From the NCBI RefSeq assembly GCF_000374185.1, contig NZ_KB910518.1, positions 1,358,546 to 1,422,545 of the forward strand: DNA of 64,000 bases, written 5' to 3'. Of this stretch, positions 43,900 through 50,624 are shown piece by piece; positions within the stretch are counted from its first letter, which is position 1; each line of letters opens with the position of its first letter. The notes below the pieces were generated by a model. The model saw only the letters and a list, made by a program, of their open reading frames with translations, was not told the origin of the DNA and did no database searches. The DNA comes from Paenibacillus sp. HW567. Its GTDB lineage: Bacteria; Bacillota; Bacilli; Paenibacillales; Paenibacillaceae. A program made the translations under genes and the position numbers.

Positions 43900-43936
43900 G
43901 GCCCTGTGGTCGAATAGACCACAGGGCCTTTTTTTT
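43900..43936 (+). terminator. Terminator of the nirBDC operon
   Basis: A perfect 12-bp stem GGCCCTGTGGTC/GACCACAGGGCC with a 5-base loop and eight T, just after nirC. Confidence 0.95.
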
Positions 43937-44001
43937 GTCACTGCAGCCGGAACATGCATGTGTTAAGCTTGGGGGGAATTGAATGAAGGAGTTGTCCGCG
44001 A

Positions 44002-44493
44002 GTGTTGAGCTTCAATCACTTTGGCGTTTACGGGATTTGTCAGCGTGAGGGCAAGCTGCTGGTGATCCGTAAAAGAAAAGGCCCTTATACGGGAAGATAC
44101 GACCTTCCAGGCGGAAGGCTTGAGGAGAACGAAGGGCTGAGGGATGGGCTGGTTCGGGAGTTTATGGAGGAGACTGGACTCACGGTAAGCGTACAAAGCA
44201 ATTCGGGAACATTCGATTGTTTTGTGCGTTTTCAAGAGGAAGCCTTCACCCATATGCACCATATAGCCGCTCTATGTACAGTGGAAATTGCCGGGGAAGG
44301 AAGGCCTGCCAAGATTGTGGAGTTTGCGGAACAGGATTCTCTGGGGGCCGAGTGGGTGGACTTATCAGAGATTACACTCGACTCTTCTTCACCTGTGGTG
44401 GTAGCAGCGGCGGAATGGCTGAGTAATGGAATCCTGCCAACTGAGACGAGGTATTATGATGATTGGGAAACGAAGAACCAACCAACTCCATAA
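44002..44493 (+). CDS. NUDIX hydrolase
   Basis: A 163-residue NUDIX protein with the box GGRLEENEGLRDGLVREFMEETGL matching GX5EX7REUXEEXGU. The substrate (nucleoside diphosphate derivative) is unknown. GTG at 44002 or TTG at 44005 are both possible starts after AAGGAG. It is a single gene between the nir operon and fnr. Confidence 0.9.
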   Translation: MLSFNHFGVYGICQREGKLLVIRKRKGPYTGRYDLPGGRLEENEGLRDGLVREFMEETGLTVSVQSNSGTFDCFVRFQEEAFTHMHHIAALCTVEIAGEGRPAKIVEFAEQDSLGAEWVDLSEITLDSSSPVVVAAAEWLSNGILPTETRYYDDWETKNQPTP

Positions 44494-44495
44494 AA

Positions 44496-44519
44496 AAAGA
44501 CGCCGGACGGGGCGTCTTT
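44496..44519 (+). terminator. Terminator of the NUDIX gene
   Basis: AAAGACGCC/GGCGTCTTT perfect 9-bp stem preceded by A7, three bases after the stop; it may also serve leftward. Confidence 0.85.
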
Positions 44520-44597
44520 GACCACTCTATTGGTAATACGAATGATAGGGTCATATATGATTCAGTGAGGTGAATAGAGGGTATTGTTGTTAGGAAA

Positions 44598-45317
44598 TTA
44601 AATGCGGCAAATTTCATTAGGGCAAAGTTCACAATGGCAGATCTCTTGGAGCATTGCAAGATCCTTGATGACGATCATGCCGTTCTCGTATTCTACAGCA
44701 TCCTTTTTACGCAGGTCGCTCAGCATCCGGTTGACGCTCTCACGGGTAGCGCCGATCATGTTGGACAGATCCGTATGCGTAATTTTTTTGTTGATCAGAA
44801 TGCTGTCGCCGTTCTTCTCGCCGTAGGTGTTGCCGAGCCGAATCAGTGTGGAGCAGAGTGCGCCAGGTTTGCCGTACATCATCAGATCACGGAATTTCGT
44901 TTGGGTGAGACGGTGATGGATACCCATCCATTTCATAAAGTCGATAGCAAAATCACAATGCTGGCAGATCAGAATCTCCAGATCCTTCTGCTCAATGATT
45001 CCAACTTCACTCTCTTCAATTACTTCGGCTGTGAAGCTGTGCTTGGTGCTAAAGAACGGGTCGGCCTGGCCTACCATGTCACCGGCTTGGTACATATAAA
45101 GAATGAGTTCCTTGCCTTCATCAGTAGATTTGGTTAGCTTCACACGTCCACGTTTGATATAAAACAATTTATCCGAATAGTCGCCTTCCCAGAACAAATG
45201 AGAGCCTTCTGGAACCATACGTTCTTTCATTGTGACCAAAAGTCGGTTAAAGTTCTGTTCGGAGAAACAGTTTGTATTTCCGTGGGCTTCGATAACATTG
45301 TAATGTTCCTTGATCAT
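44598..45317 (-). CDS. fnr: Fnr, oxygen-sensing transcriptional regulator (Bacillus type)
   Basis: A 239-residue Crp/Fnr protein. The beta roll includes EGSHLFWEGDYSDKLFYIKRGRVKL and the helix-turn-helix is THTDLSNMIGATRESVNRML. The Fe-S cysteines lie at the extreme C-terminus, as in Bacillus subtilis Fnr: Cys229-x2-Cys232-x4-Cys237, with an extra Cys227. Such Fnr uses a C-terminal [4Fe-4S] cluster with an Asp as fourth ligand. Start at 45317 (M4) is better spaced from AAAGGGG than the ATG at 45326. It likely controls nirBDC, adhE and pflBA nearby, and itself through the box at 45431. Confidence 0.95.
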   Translation of the reverse strand: MIKEHYNVIEAHGNTNCFSEQNFNRLLVTMKERMVPEGSHLFWEGDYSDKLFYIKRGRVKLTKSTDEGKELILYMYQAGDMVGQADPFFSTKHSFTAEVIEESEVGIIEQKDLEILICQHCDFAIDFMKWMGIHHRLTQTKFRDLMMYGKPGALCSTLIRLGNTYGEKNGDSILINKKITHTDLSNMIGATRESVNRMLSDLRKKDAVEYENGMIVIKDLAMLQEICHCELCPNEICRI

Positions 45318-45430
45318 AATCGACATCCCCTTTATTCCCTCAGTTTTTCAGTAAATTTTAAATTAATTATACCTTGAAATTCCTCTTTATGGGTAAAGAT
45401 TTTCGCGAAAAAGTGTCGAATTTTTAACAT

Positions 45431-45446
45431 TGTGATAATTTTCACT
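45431..45446. promoter_or_regulatory. Fnr box in the fnr-agr divergent region
   Basis: TGTGA-TAATTT-TCACT matches 9 of 10 conserved positions of the Fnr consensus, about 115 bases before the fnr start. A TGTGA half-site at 45454-45458 lies next to it. It may act on fnr or on a rightward transcript. Confidence 0.7.
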
Positions 45447-45499
45447 TCAAAAGTGTGATATTTAATATGTTTTTGAGCTGGAATTGGAATAAAAATATA

Positions 45500-45690
45500 A
45501 TAAAAACCATATTATGGAAGTTGTTTCCTGTGGTGCACAGATAATGAGAAACGTTACCCAATTGGCTTTCTCCATACTCAAGATGATTCAGCTTTTTTGA
45601 TCATAGCGCAACGGGCAAGGATTTTTCAACTCTGTTCTCGTAACCAAAGACCTCTCACGAGTTGCTTGACTCAATGGGAGGTCTTTGCTT
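45500..45690 (+). ncRNA. Possible small RNA ended by an orphan terminator
   Basis: AAAGACCTC (45646-45654) and GAGGTCTTT (45678-45686) form a 9-bp stem, with an inner GAGT/ACTC stem. No annotated gene runs into it from the left. A 6-bp stem GAGAAA/TTTCTC and another around 45580-45605 lie upstream. I see no reading frame with a ribosome binding site. A small RNA or an untranslated remnant would explain the terminator. The boundaries are a guess. Confidence 0.3.
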
Positions 45691-45796
45691 ATTGGATGAA
45701 ATTTGTTACTATACGCTAAATTTTTGCTGTACTGTTTGGACAAGCATGTAATATAATGTAATTATTAACCATAAAAATGTCAGGTGGTGAAGCCAT

Positions 45797-46423
45797 TTGT
45801 CATGGGAACCGGCGGGGTTTATGTTTTTCTCAACCATTGAGGGGGTGGGGATATTCGCCATGATGATGTCGTTCTTCAGGTTGAAGGCGACGGACTATAC
45901 TTGGCCTGCGTTGTTTATTATTTTGCTGATGAACCTGCAGAGCTTTGTGCTGCGGAATGATCTCAATCTGTCTTTTCTGGTTCCGATTATTAACATTATG
46001 CTCTTTATATTTCTGCTGACAGTAGTCATTAGAATTCCAATTATATGGTCTTCTATTATAGCCATTTTTGGTTATCTGGCATTTAGCATCATACAAGTAT
46101 TGCTCGTCTTATTGTTCTTTGGCTCCATTTCCCATTCACAGACCTCGGTAATTAACGAATACGGAGGTCAATTCATATCGGGTTCGACCAGCATTTTTCT
46201 GGCGTGGTTTTGTTTCAAGCTCGGCATTGGCTTTACCTTTGATTTTGAAAGGCTGAGGCTGCGCTGGGAGGGAACGCTGGTGGCTTTACTGATTGTGATT
46301 TTCTTTCTGCTGTTCTCTTTGATCATGTACAAGAATGAGATAGGCTGGTACATTTTTTTCTTCATAAGCGCCTTTGCCTTTTTAATGTACTACTCAATTA
46401 GAAAGGAGAAAATGAATGATTGA
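45797..46423 (+). CDS. Seven-helix membrane protein, AgrC sensor-domain-like without kinase
   Basis: A 208-residue very hydrophobic protein with about seven membrane helices (around residues 5-25, 35-53, 58-80, 82-109, 123-150, 158-178, 182-200) and a short basic tail RKEKMND. It resembles the sensor domain of AgrC-type kinases but stops where the dimerisation helices would begin; there is no H-box or ATPase. Its stop overlaps agrB by 8 bases, so the two are translationally coupled. It could be the receptor, a transporter or an immunity-like protein for the AgrD peptide. The start codon at 45797 follows GGTGGTG only loosely. Confidence 0.75.
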   Translation: MSWEPAGFMFFSTIEGVGIFAMMMSFFRLKATDYTWPALFIILLMNLQSFVLRNDLNLSFLVPIINIMLFIFLLTVVIRIPIIWSSIIAIFGYLAFSIIQVLLVLLFFGSISHSQTSVINEYGGQFISGSTSIFLAWFCFKLGIGFTFDFERLRLRWEGTLVALLIVIFFLLFSLIMYKNEIGWYIFFFISAFAFLMYYSIRKEKMND

Positions 46424-46940
46424 GCTGCTCGCTGCAAAAATGGCATTTTCGCTAAAACGCTCCGTACCGGATCATCCATCCTCGGTCGAAGTTTTTAAAT
46501 TTGCGATTGCGATGATGCTTAATGTGATATTTATTGTACTCGCGACTTTGGGCATCTCCCTCTTTACCGGTCACACAGGGGAGGCTGCAGCAATCCTTAT
46601 CTCGTTCGCGCTGCTCCGCCAATTAACAGGAGGCATTCATCTCAAATCTAATCTGCAGTGCACCGTTGTCTCCACATTGACGTTTACTGGCATCTCATTG
46701 CTTGTTTTACCTGAGTTATGGACTGTTTTGGCAACAACAGCGGCCCTGCTTGCAATTCTGCTCCTGGCTCCGGTAGGCATAGATCAGCAATCGAGGATTC
46801 CTCCAAAGTATTTTCCTTATATGAAGCTTGCGGCCCTGCTGCTTGTTGCTTCCAATTACTTCATTTTATCACCGGTGCTTGCGCTCAGCTTTCTCGCCCA
46901 GAGCGTTACGCTGGTGCTTGGAAAGGTGGTGAGATCATGA
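46416..46940 (+). CDS. agrB: AgrB-like peptide-processing membrane protease
   Basis: A 174-residue AgrB homologue. The catalytic motif GGIHLKSNLQC holds His75 and Cys82 with the same seven-residue spacing as in Staphylococcus AgrB (His77/Cys84). The N-terminus MIELLAAKMAFSLKRSVPDH is typical, and four or more membrane helices follow. It cuts AgrD at its C-terminal side and forms the thiolactone. AAAGGAG precedes the ATG. It overlaps the gene before by 8 bases and agrD by 4. Confidence 0.95.
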   Translation: MIELLAAKMAFSLKRSVPDHPSSVEVFKFAIAMMLNVIFIVLATLGISLFTGHTGEAAAILISFALLRQLTGGIHLKSNLQCTVVSTLTFTGISLLVLPELWTVLATTAALLAILLLAPVGIDQQSRIPPKYFPYMKLAALLLVASNYFILSPVLALSFLAQSVTLVLGKVVRS

Positions 46941-47047
46941 ATCTGGTAGCAAACATACTGACCAAAGTTGCAGAGGCGACGGTAGGAACGAATTGTTTTT
47001 TATTTTGGTACAAAGGGGACATCCCGGCTGAACTTTTAAAAAAATAG
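46937..47047 (+). CDS. agrD: AgrD-like cyclic autoinducer peptide precursor (36 aa)
   Basis: The ATG at 46937 overlaps the agrB stop and follows GGTGGTGAG. The 36-residue peptide has an amphipathic N-terminal helix (residues 1-17), a core TNCFLFW with Cys20, and an acidic/basic tail with the conserved P-x-E-L (PAEL, residues 30-33). Counted from the Cys, PAEL lies at the same distance as PTEL in Staphylococcus aureus AgrD, so a five-residue thiolactone ring Cys20-Trp24 (CFLFW) is predicted. The N-terminal cut site is not predictable. The peptide would be exported and signal cell density. Confidence 0.93.
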   Translation: MNLVANILTKVAEATVGTNCFLFWYKGDIPAELLKK

Positions 47048-47068
47048 TTGAGAAAGCAGGTTGATTCC

Positions 47069-47452
47069 ATGAATGCTATATCCGTTACTGAAACTGCTGA
47101 CGGATCTGCCGGGATCATCACTGTTGGCTTAGAGCGCATCTTGTTTCTTAAGTGCAATACCTTCGAATCACAGTCTATCCTGGTACATACGAGGGATGGC
47201 GTATATTACATCATGGGGCCCTTGCGTTACTGGGTGAACGCGCTTAACAGCACCGGATGCCACTTCAGCATCGTAGATCGGGGAACTGCGGTCAACATTG
47301 ATAACGTGGAGCGTCTGGAGAGAACATATAAGGTTGCTTATTTTGACAATATGAGCAGTCAGACTTCTATTAGCTGTACGATTGCCTATCACCGTTACAG
47401 ACTTGTAGAACAAGAATTAACCCGAATGAATCCAAACATCATCGTTTGTTGA
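47069..47452 (+). CDS. Stand-alone LytTR DNA-binding protein
   Basis: A 127-residue protein made almost only of a LytTR domain: RILFLKCNTFESQSILVHTRDGVYYI, then FSIVDRGTAVNIDNVERLERTYKVAYFDN. There is no receiver domain, unlike AgrA. The ATG at 47069 is 9 bases after AGG; an upstream TTG at 47048 adjoins the agrD stop. It is the last gene of the agr-like operon. LytTR proteins bind direct repeats; its promoter targets, and how it would be switched on without a receiver or kinase, are unknown. Confidence 0.88.
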   Translation: MNAISVTETADGSAGIITVGLERILFLKCNTFESQSILVHTRDGVYYIMGPLRYWVNALNSTGCHFSIVDRGTAVNIDNVERLERTYKVAYFDNMSSQTSISCTIAYHRYRLVEQELTRMNPNIIVC

Positions 47453-47463
47453 GGCTAATGCTA

Positions 47464-47493
47464 GGGGACTGTCCAATGACAGTTCCTTTTTTT
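47464..47493 (+). terminator. Terminator of the agr-like operon
   Basis: GGACTGTC-CAAT-GACAGTTCC, a stem of 8-9 bp with one wobble, followed by seven T, 12 bases after the LytTR gene. Confidence 0.85.
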
Positions 47494-47605
47494 CTGGATA
47501 TGCGCAGGTACATACCCGAGGGAATGCGGGGATAGTAACGGGAAATGATGAATTTCATAAATAAAAGCACATATAATATGGGAATTACCCCTTAATTTCA
47601 ATAAA

Positions 47606-47690
47606 TGAAAGCGCTTTGAAAACGAATCAAAAAAAACTTTATACTTTGTGAAAGATTTCACTATGCAAGACGAAGAGAATGTGATAAGAT
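47606..47690 (+). promoter_or_regulatory. adhE promoter with cre and Fnr boxes
   Basis: TGAAAGCGCTTTGA (47606-47619) matches 13 of 14 positions of the CcpA consensus. TGTGA-AAGATT-TCACT (47647-47662) matches 9 of 10 of the Fnr consensus. TAAGAT (47685-47690) is a -10 candidate, placing the Fnr box at about -41.5. The cre lies further upstream, where CcpA can activate. Confidence 0.82.
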
Positions 47691-47738
47691 AAATGTGTAG
47701 AGAAAAACAACCTAAAAATTGACAGGAGGACGAGGGAG

Positions 47739-50360
47739 ATGGCAGTTAAGAACGAAGTCGCCGCCCAAGTGAAACAAACCACCGCTGAAGAGTATATTCA
47801 GACTTTGGTGGATAAAGCAAAGAAAGCTCAAGAAGCTTACATGGCGCTGGATCAAGAGCAAGTTAACACAATCGTTCATGCAATGGCACTCGCAGGTCTC
47901 GACAAGCATATGTACCTGGCTAAGCTGGCTGTAGAAGAAACTGGCCGCGGAGTATACGAAGACAAAATTACGAAGAACATCTTCTCAACTGAATATATCT
48001 GGCACGGAATCAAATACGACAAAACAGTAGGCGTTGTTGAAGACAACCAATATGACAGCTTCCAAAAGATTGCTGAACCAGTCGGAATCATTATGGGGAT
48101 CACTCCTGTAACGAATCCAACATCCACCACGATGTTTAAAGCACTGATTGCAGCGAAGACACGTAATCCTATTATATTCGGTTTCCATCCATCTGCGCAA
48201 GAGTGTAGTTCCGCAGCAGCAAAAATTCTTCATGATGCAGCCGTTAAAGCCGGCGCTCCTGAGAATTGCATTCAATGGATCGAACTGCCAACGATGGATA
48301 AAACAAACGCACTGATGAACAATCCGGACGTTGCGCTTATCCTGGCAACCGGCGGATCGGCAATGGTAAAAGCAGCTTATAGCTGCGGTAAACCGGCTCT
48401 TGGCGTAGGTCCTGGTAACGTGCCTGCCTTCATTGAAAAGAGTGCCGATATTGATCAGGCGGTAACCGATATTATTCTGTCGAAGACTTTTGACAATGGT
48501 ATGATCTGTGCTTCCGAGCAAGCTGTTATCATTGAAGAAGCCATCTTTGATCAAGTGAAGAAAAAAATGATCGCCAACGGCTGCTACTTTGTTAATAAAG
48601 AAGAAGCTGCTAAGCTGACAAGCGGCGCAATGAACGTTGAAAAATGCGCAGTGAACCCGGCAATCGTTGGTCAATCCGCAGTGAAGATCGCTGAAATGTG
48701 CGGCATTCAAGTTCCGGCAGGCACTAAGATCCTGGTAGCTGAGCTTGAGGGCGTAGGTACTAAATATCCGCTGTCCGCTGAGAAATTGAGTCCGGTTCTT
48801 GCTTGCTACAAAGTCAAGAATGCTGATCAAGGTATCGAACGTGCAGCACAAATTGTTGAGTTTGGCGGTATGGGCCACAGCTCGGCTATCCACTCGAACA
48901 ATGAAGAAGTAATCATGAAGTTCTCTAACCGTCTGCAGACCGGACGTATTCTCGTCAACTCGCCATCGACTCACGGCGCAATCGGCGATATCTACAATAC
49001 GAACATCCCTTCATTGACTCTGGGCTGCGGATCTTACGGCCGCAACTCGGTATCGCAGAACGTTACTGCCATCAATCTGATCAACGTGAAAAGGGTGAAC
49101 CGTCGTACCGTGAATATGCAATGGTTTAAAGTACCTGACAAGATTTACTTCGAAAAAGGCGCTACTCAATACCTGGCCAAAATGCCTGACATCACTCGGG
49201 TTGCTATCGTCACTGACCCTATGATGGTTAAACTGGGCTATGTGGAAAGAGTTGAACATTATCTGCGTCAACGTCAAACACCTGTAGCAATTGAAGTGTT
49301 CTCGGAAGTTGAACCGGACCCATCGACAACTACTGTAGAAAAAGGTACTGCCATGATGAACAGATTCCAACCGGACTGCATCATCGCACTTGGCGGCGGT
49401 TCCCCTATGGATGCTGCAAAAGGCATGTGGTTATTCTATGAACATCCGGACGCTGATTTCAACGGCCTGAAACAAAAATTCATGGATATCCGCAAACGCG
49501 TATACAAATTCCCTAAGCTTGGAAACAAAGCGAAATTCGTAGCGATTCCTACAACTTCGGGTACAGGTTCTGAAGTGACTTCGTTCGCGGTTATTACAGA
49601 CAAAACAACGGCTAATAATACTAAATACCCGCTCGCTGACTATGAGCTGACTCCAGACGTTGCAATCATCGACCCTGAGTTTGTATACAGCTTGCCAAAA
49701 ACTGCTGTTGCCGATACAGGTATGGACGTATTGACACATGCCATCGAAGCTTATGTTTCCGTAATGGCTAGTGACTACACTGACGGTCTGGCTATCAAGG
49801 CTATCCAATTGGTATTCCAATACCTTGAAAAATCGGCGCTCGAAGGCGATAAGCTGGCCCGTGAAAAAATGCATAACGCTTCTACACTTGCTGGTATGGC
49901 TTTTGCCAACGCATTCCTGGGCATCAACCACAGCTTGGCACACAAATGGGGCGGTCAATATCACACAGCTCATGGACGCACCAATGCCATCCTGTTGCCG
50001 CACGTTATCCGTTACAATGCTAAGAAACCTACGAAGTTCGCTTCGTTCCCTAAATATTCGCACTTTGTAGCTGACGAGCGTTATGCGGAGATCGCACGCA
50101 TCCTGGGATTGCCTGCACGCACAACTGAAGAAGGCGTAACAAGCCTGATCAATGCAATCCGCGATATGAACAAAAAACTCGGCATCGAAGAGTCGTTCCA
50201 AGTGCTTGGCTTTGATCCTAAGGACTTCGAATCCCGCGTAGATTATCTGGCTGACCGCGCATTTGAAGACCAATGCACAACTGCCAACCCTAAGCTGCCG
50301 CTGGTTTCCGAGCTTGCTGACGTATACCGTAATGCATTCTACGGCAAATTCGAAAACTAA
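47739..50360 (+). CDS. adhE: Bifunctional acetaldehyde-CoA/alcohol dehydrogenase
   Basis: An 873-residue AdhE. The N-terminal CoA-acylating aldehyde dehydrogenase (1-440) has the catalytic Cys in FDNGMICASEQAVI and GVGPGNVPAF. The C-terminal iron alcohol dehydrogenase (about 450-870) has GGGSPMDAAKGMW and ligands in NHSLAHKWGGQYHTAHGRTNAILLPHV. It converts acetyl-CoA to ethanol with two NADH during fermentation. Codon use is strongly biased toward the preferred codons of highly expressed genes, differing from its neighbours, which matches a dominant fermentation enzyme. AGGAGG precedes the ATG. Confidence 0.98.
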   Translation: MAVKNEVAAQVKQTTAEEYIQTLVDKAKKAQEAYMALDQEQVNTIVHAMALAGLDKHMYLAKLAVEETGRGVYEDKITKNIFSTEYIWHGIKYDKTVGVVEDNQYDSFQKIAEPVGIIMGITPVTNPTSTTMFKALIAAKTRNPIIFGFHPSAQECSSAAAKILHDAAVKAGAPENCIQWIELPTMDKTNALMNNPDVALILATGGSAMVKAAYSCGKPALGVGPGNVPAFIEKSADIDQAVTDIILSKTFDNGMICASEQAVIIEEAIFDQVKKKMIANGCYFVNKEEAAKLTSGAMNVEKCAVNPAIVGQSAVKIAEMCGIQVPAGTKILVAELEGVGTKYPLSAEKLSPVLACYKVKNADQGIERAAQIVEFGGMGHSSAIHSNNEEVIMKFSNRLQTGRILVNSPSTHGAIGDIYNTNIPSLTLGCGSYGRNSVSQNVTAINLINVKRVNRRTVNMQWFKVPDKIYFEKGATQYLAKMPDITRVAIVTDPMMVKLGYVERVEHYLRQRQTPVAIEVFSEVEPDPSTTTVEKGTAMMNRFQPDCIIALGGGSPMDAAKGMWLFYEHPDADFNGLKQKFMDIRKRVYKFPKLGNKAKFVAIPTTSGTGSEVTSFAVITDKTTANNTKYPLADYELTPDVAIIDPEFVYSLPKTAVADTGMDVLTHAIEAYVSVMASDYTDGLAIKAIQLVFQYLEKSALEGDKLAREKMHNASTLAGMAFANAFLGINHSLAHKWGGQYHTAHGRTNAILLPHVIRYNAKKPTKFASFPKYSHFVADERYAEIARILGLPARTTEEGVTSLINAIRDMNKKLGIEESFQVLGFDPKDFESRVDYLADRAFEDQCTTANPKLPLVSELADVYRNAFYGKFEN

Positions 50361-50414
50361 TTAGCAACCGCTAGATAAACAAGTAGTTTATAGGGTAATA
50401 TGGGACTGGATGTA

Positions 50415-50478
50415 AGTGACAAATATCACCGAAAGAGTGATATTTGTCACAGTCCATTTCCAGAAAATAAACTAAAAT
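50415..50478 (+). promoter_or_regulatory. pflB promoter with two Fnr-like boxes inside one hairpin
   Basis: AGTGA-CAAATA-TCACC (50415-50430) and AGTGA-TATTTG-TCACA (50436-50451) resemble Fnr boxes, with centres 21 bp apart. They form a perfect 14-bp inverted repeat (GTGACAAATATCAC / GTGATATTTGTCAC, 7-base loop). TAAAAT at 50473-50478 puts the second box at about -41.5. The hairpin could also end the adhE transcript. Confidence 0.8.
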
Positions 50479-50624
50479 GTTTATATAAACAACGATCCCG
50501 GTTATGAAGAAGCTATTGTGAATTTTTTTACAACCAACCATATCTTTGGGATCACGAGACACGGGATTAACCTTCAAGCCCGCGATCTCTACAAATATAA
50601 TAAATATAAATGGAGGGATTTAGC

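Noticed and set aside
45690..45796. AgrA-type direct repeats before the agr-like operon
   Set aside because: TACTATACG and TACTGTTTG occur 23 bases apart but match each other at only 6 of 9 positions, so I cannot call a LytTR site.
47985..48974. 329-codon antisense frame inside adhE
   Set aside because: Same reasoning as in pflB: highly biased codons of a real gene keep the opposite strand open.
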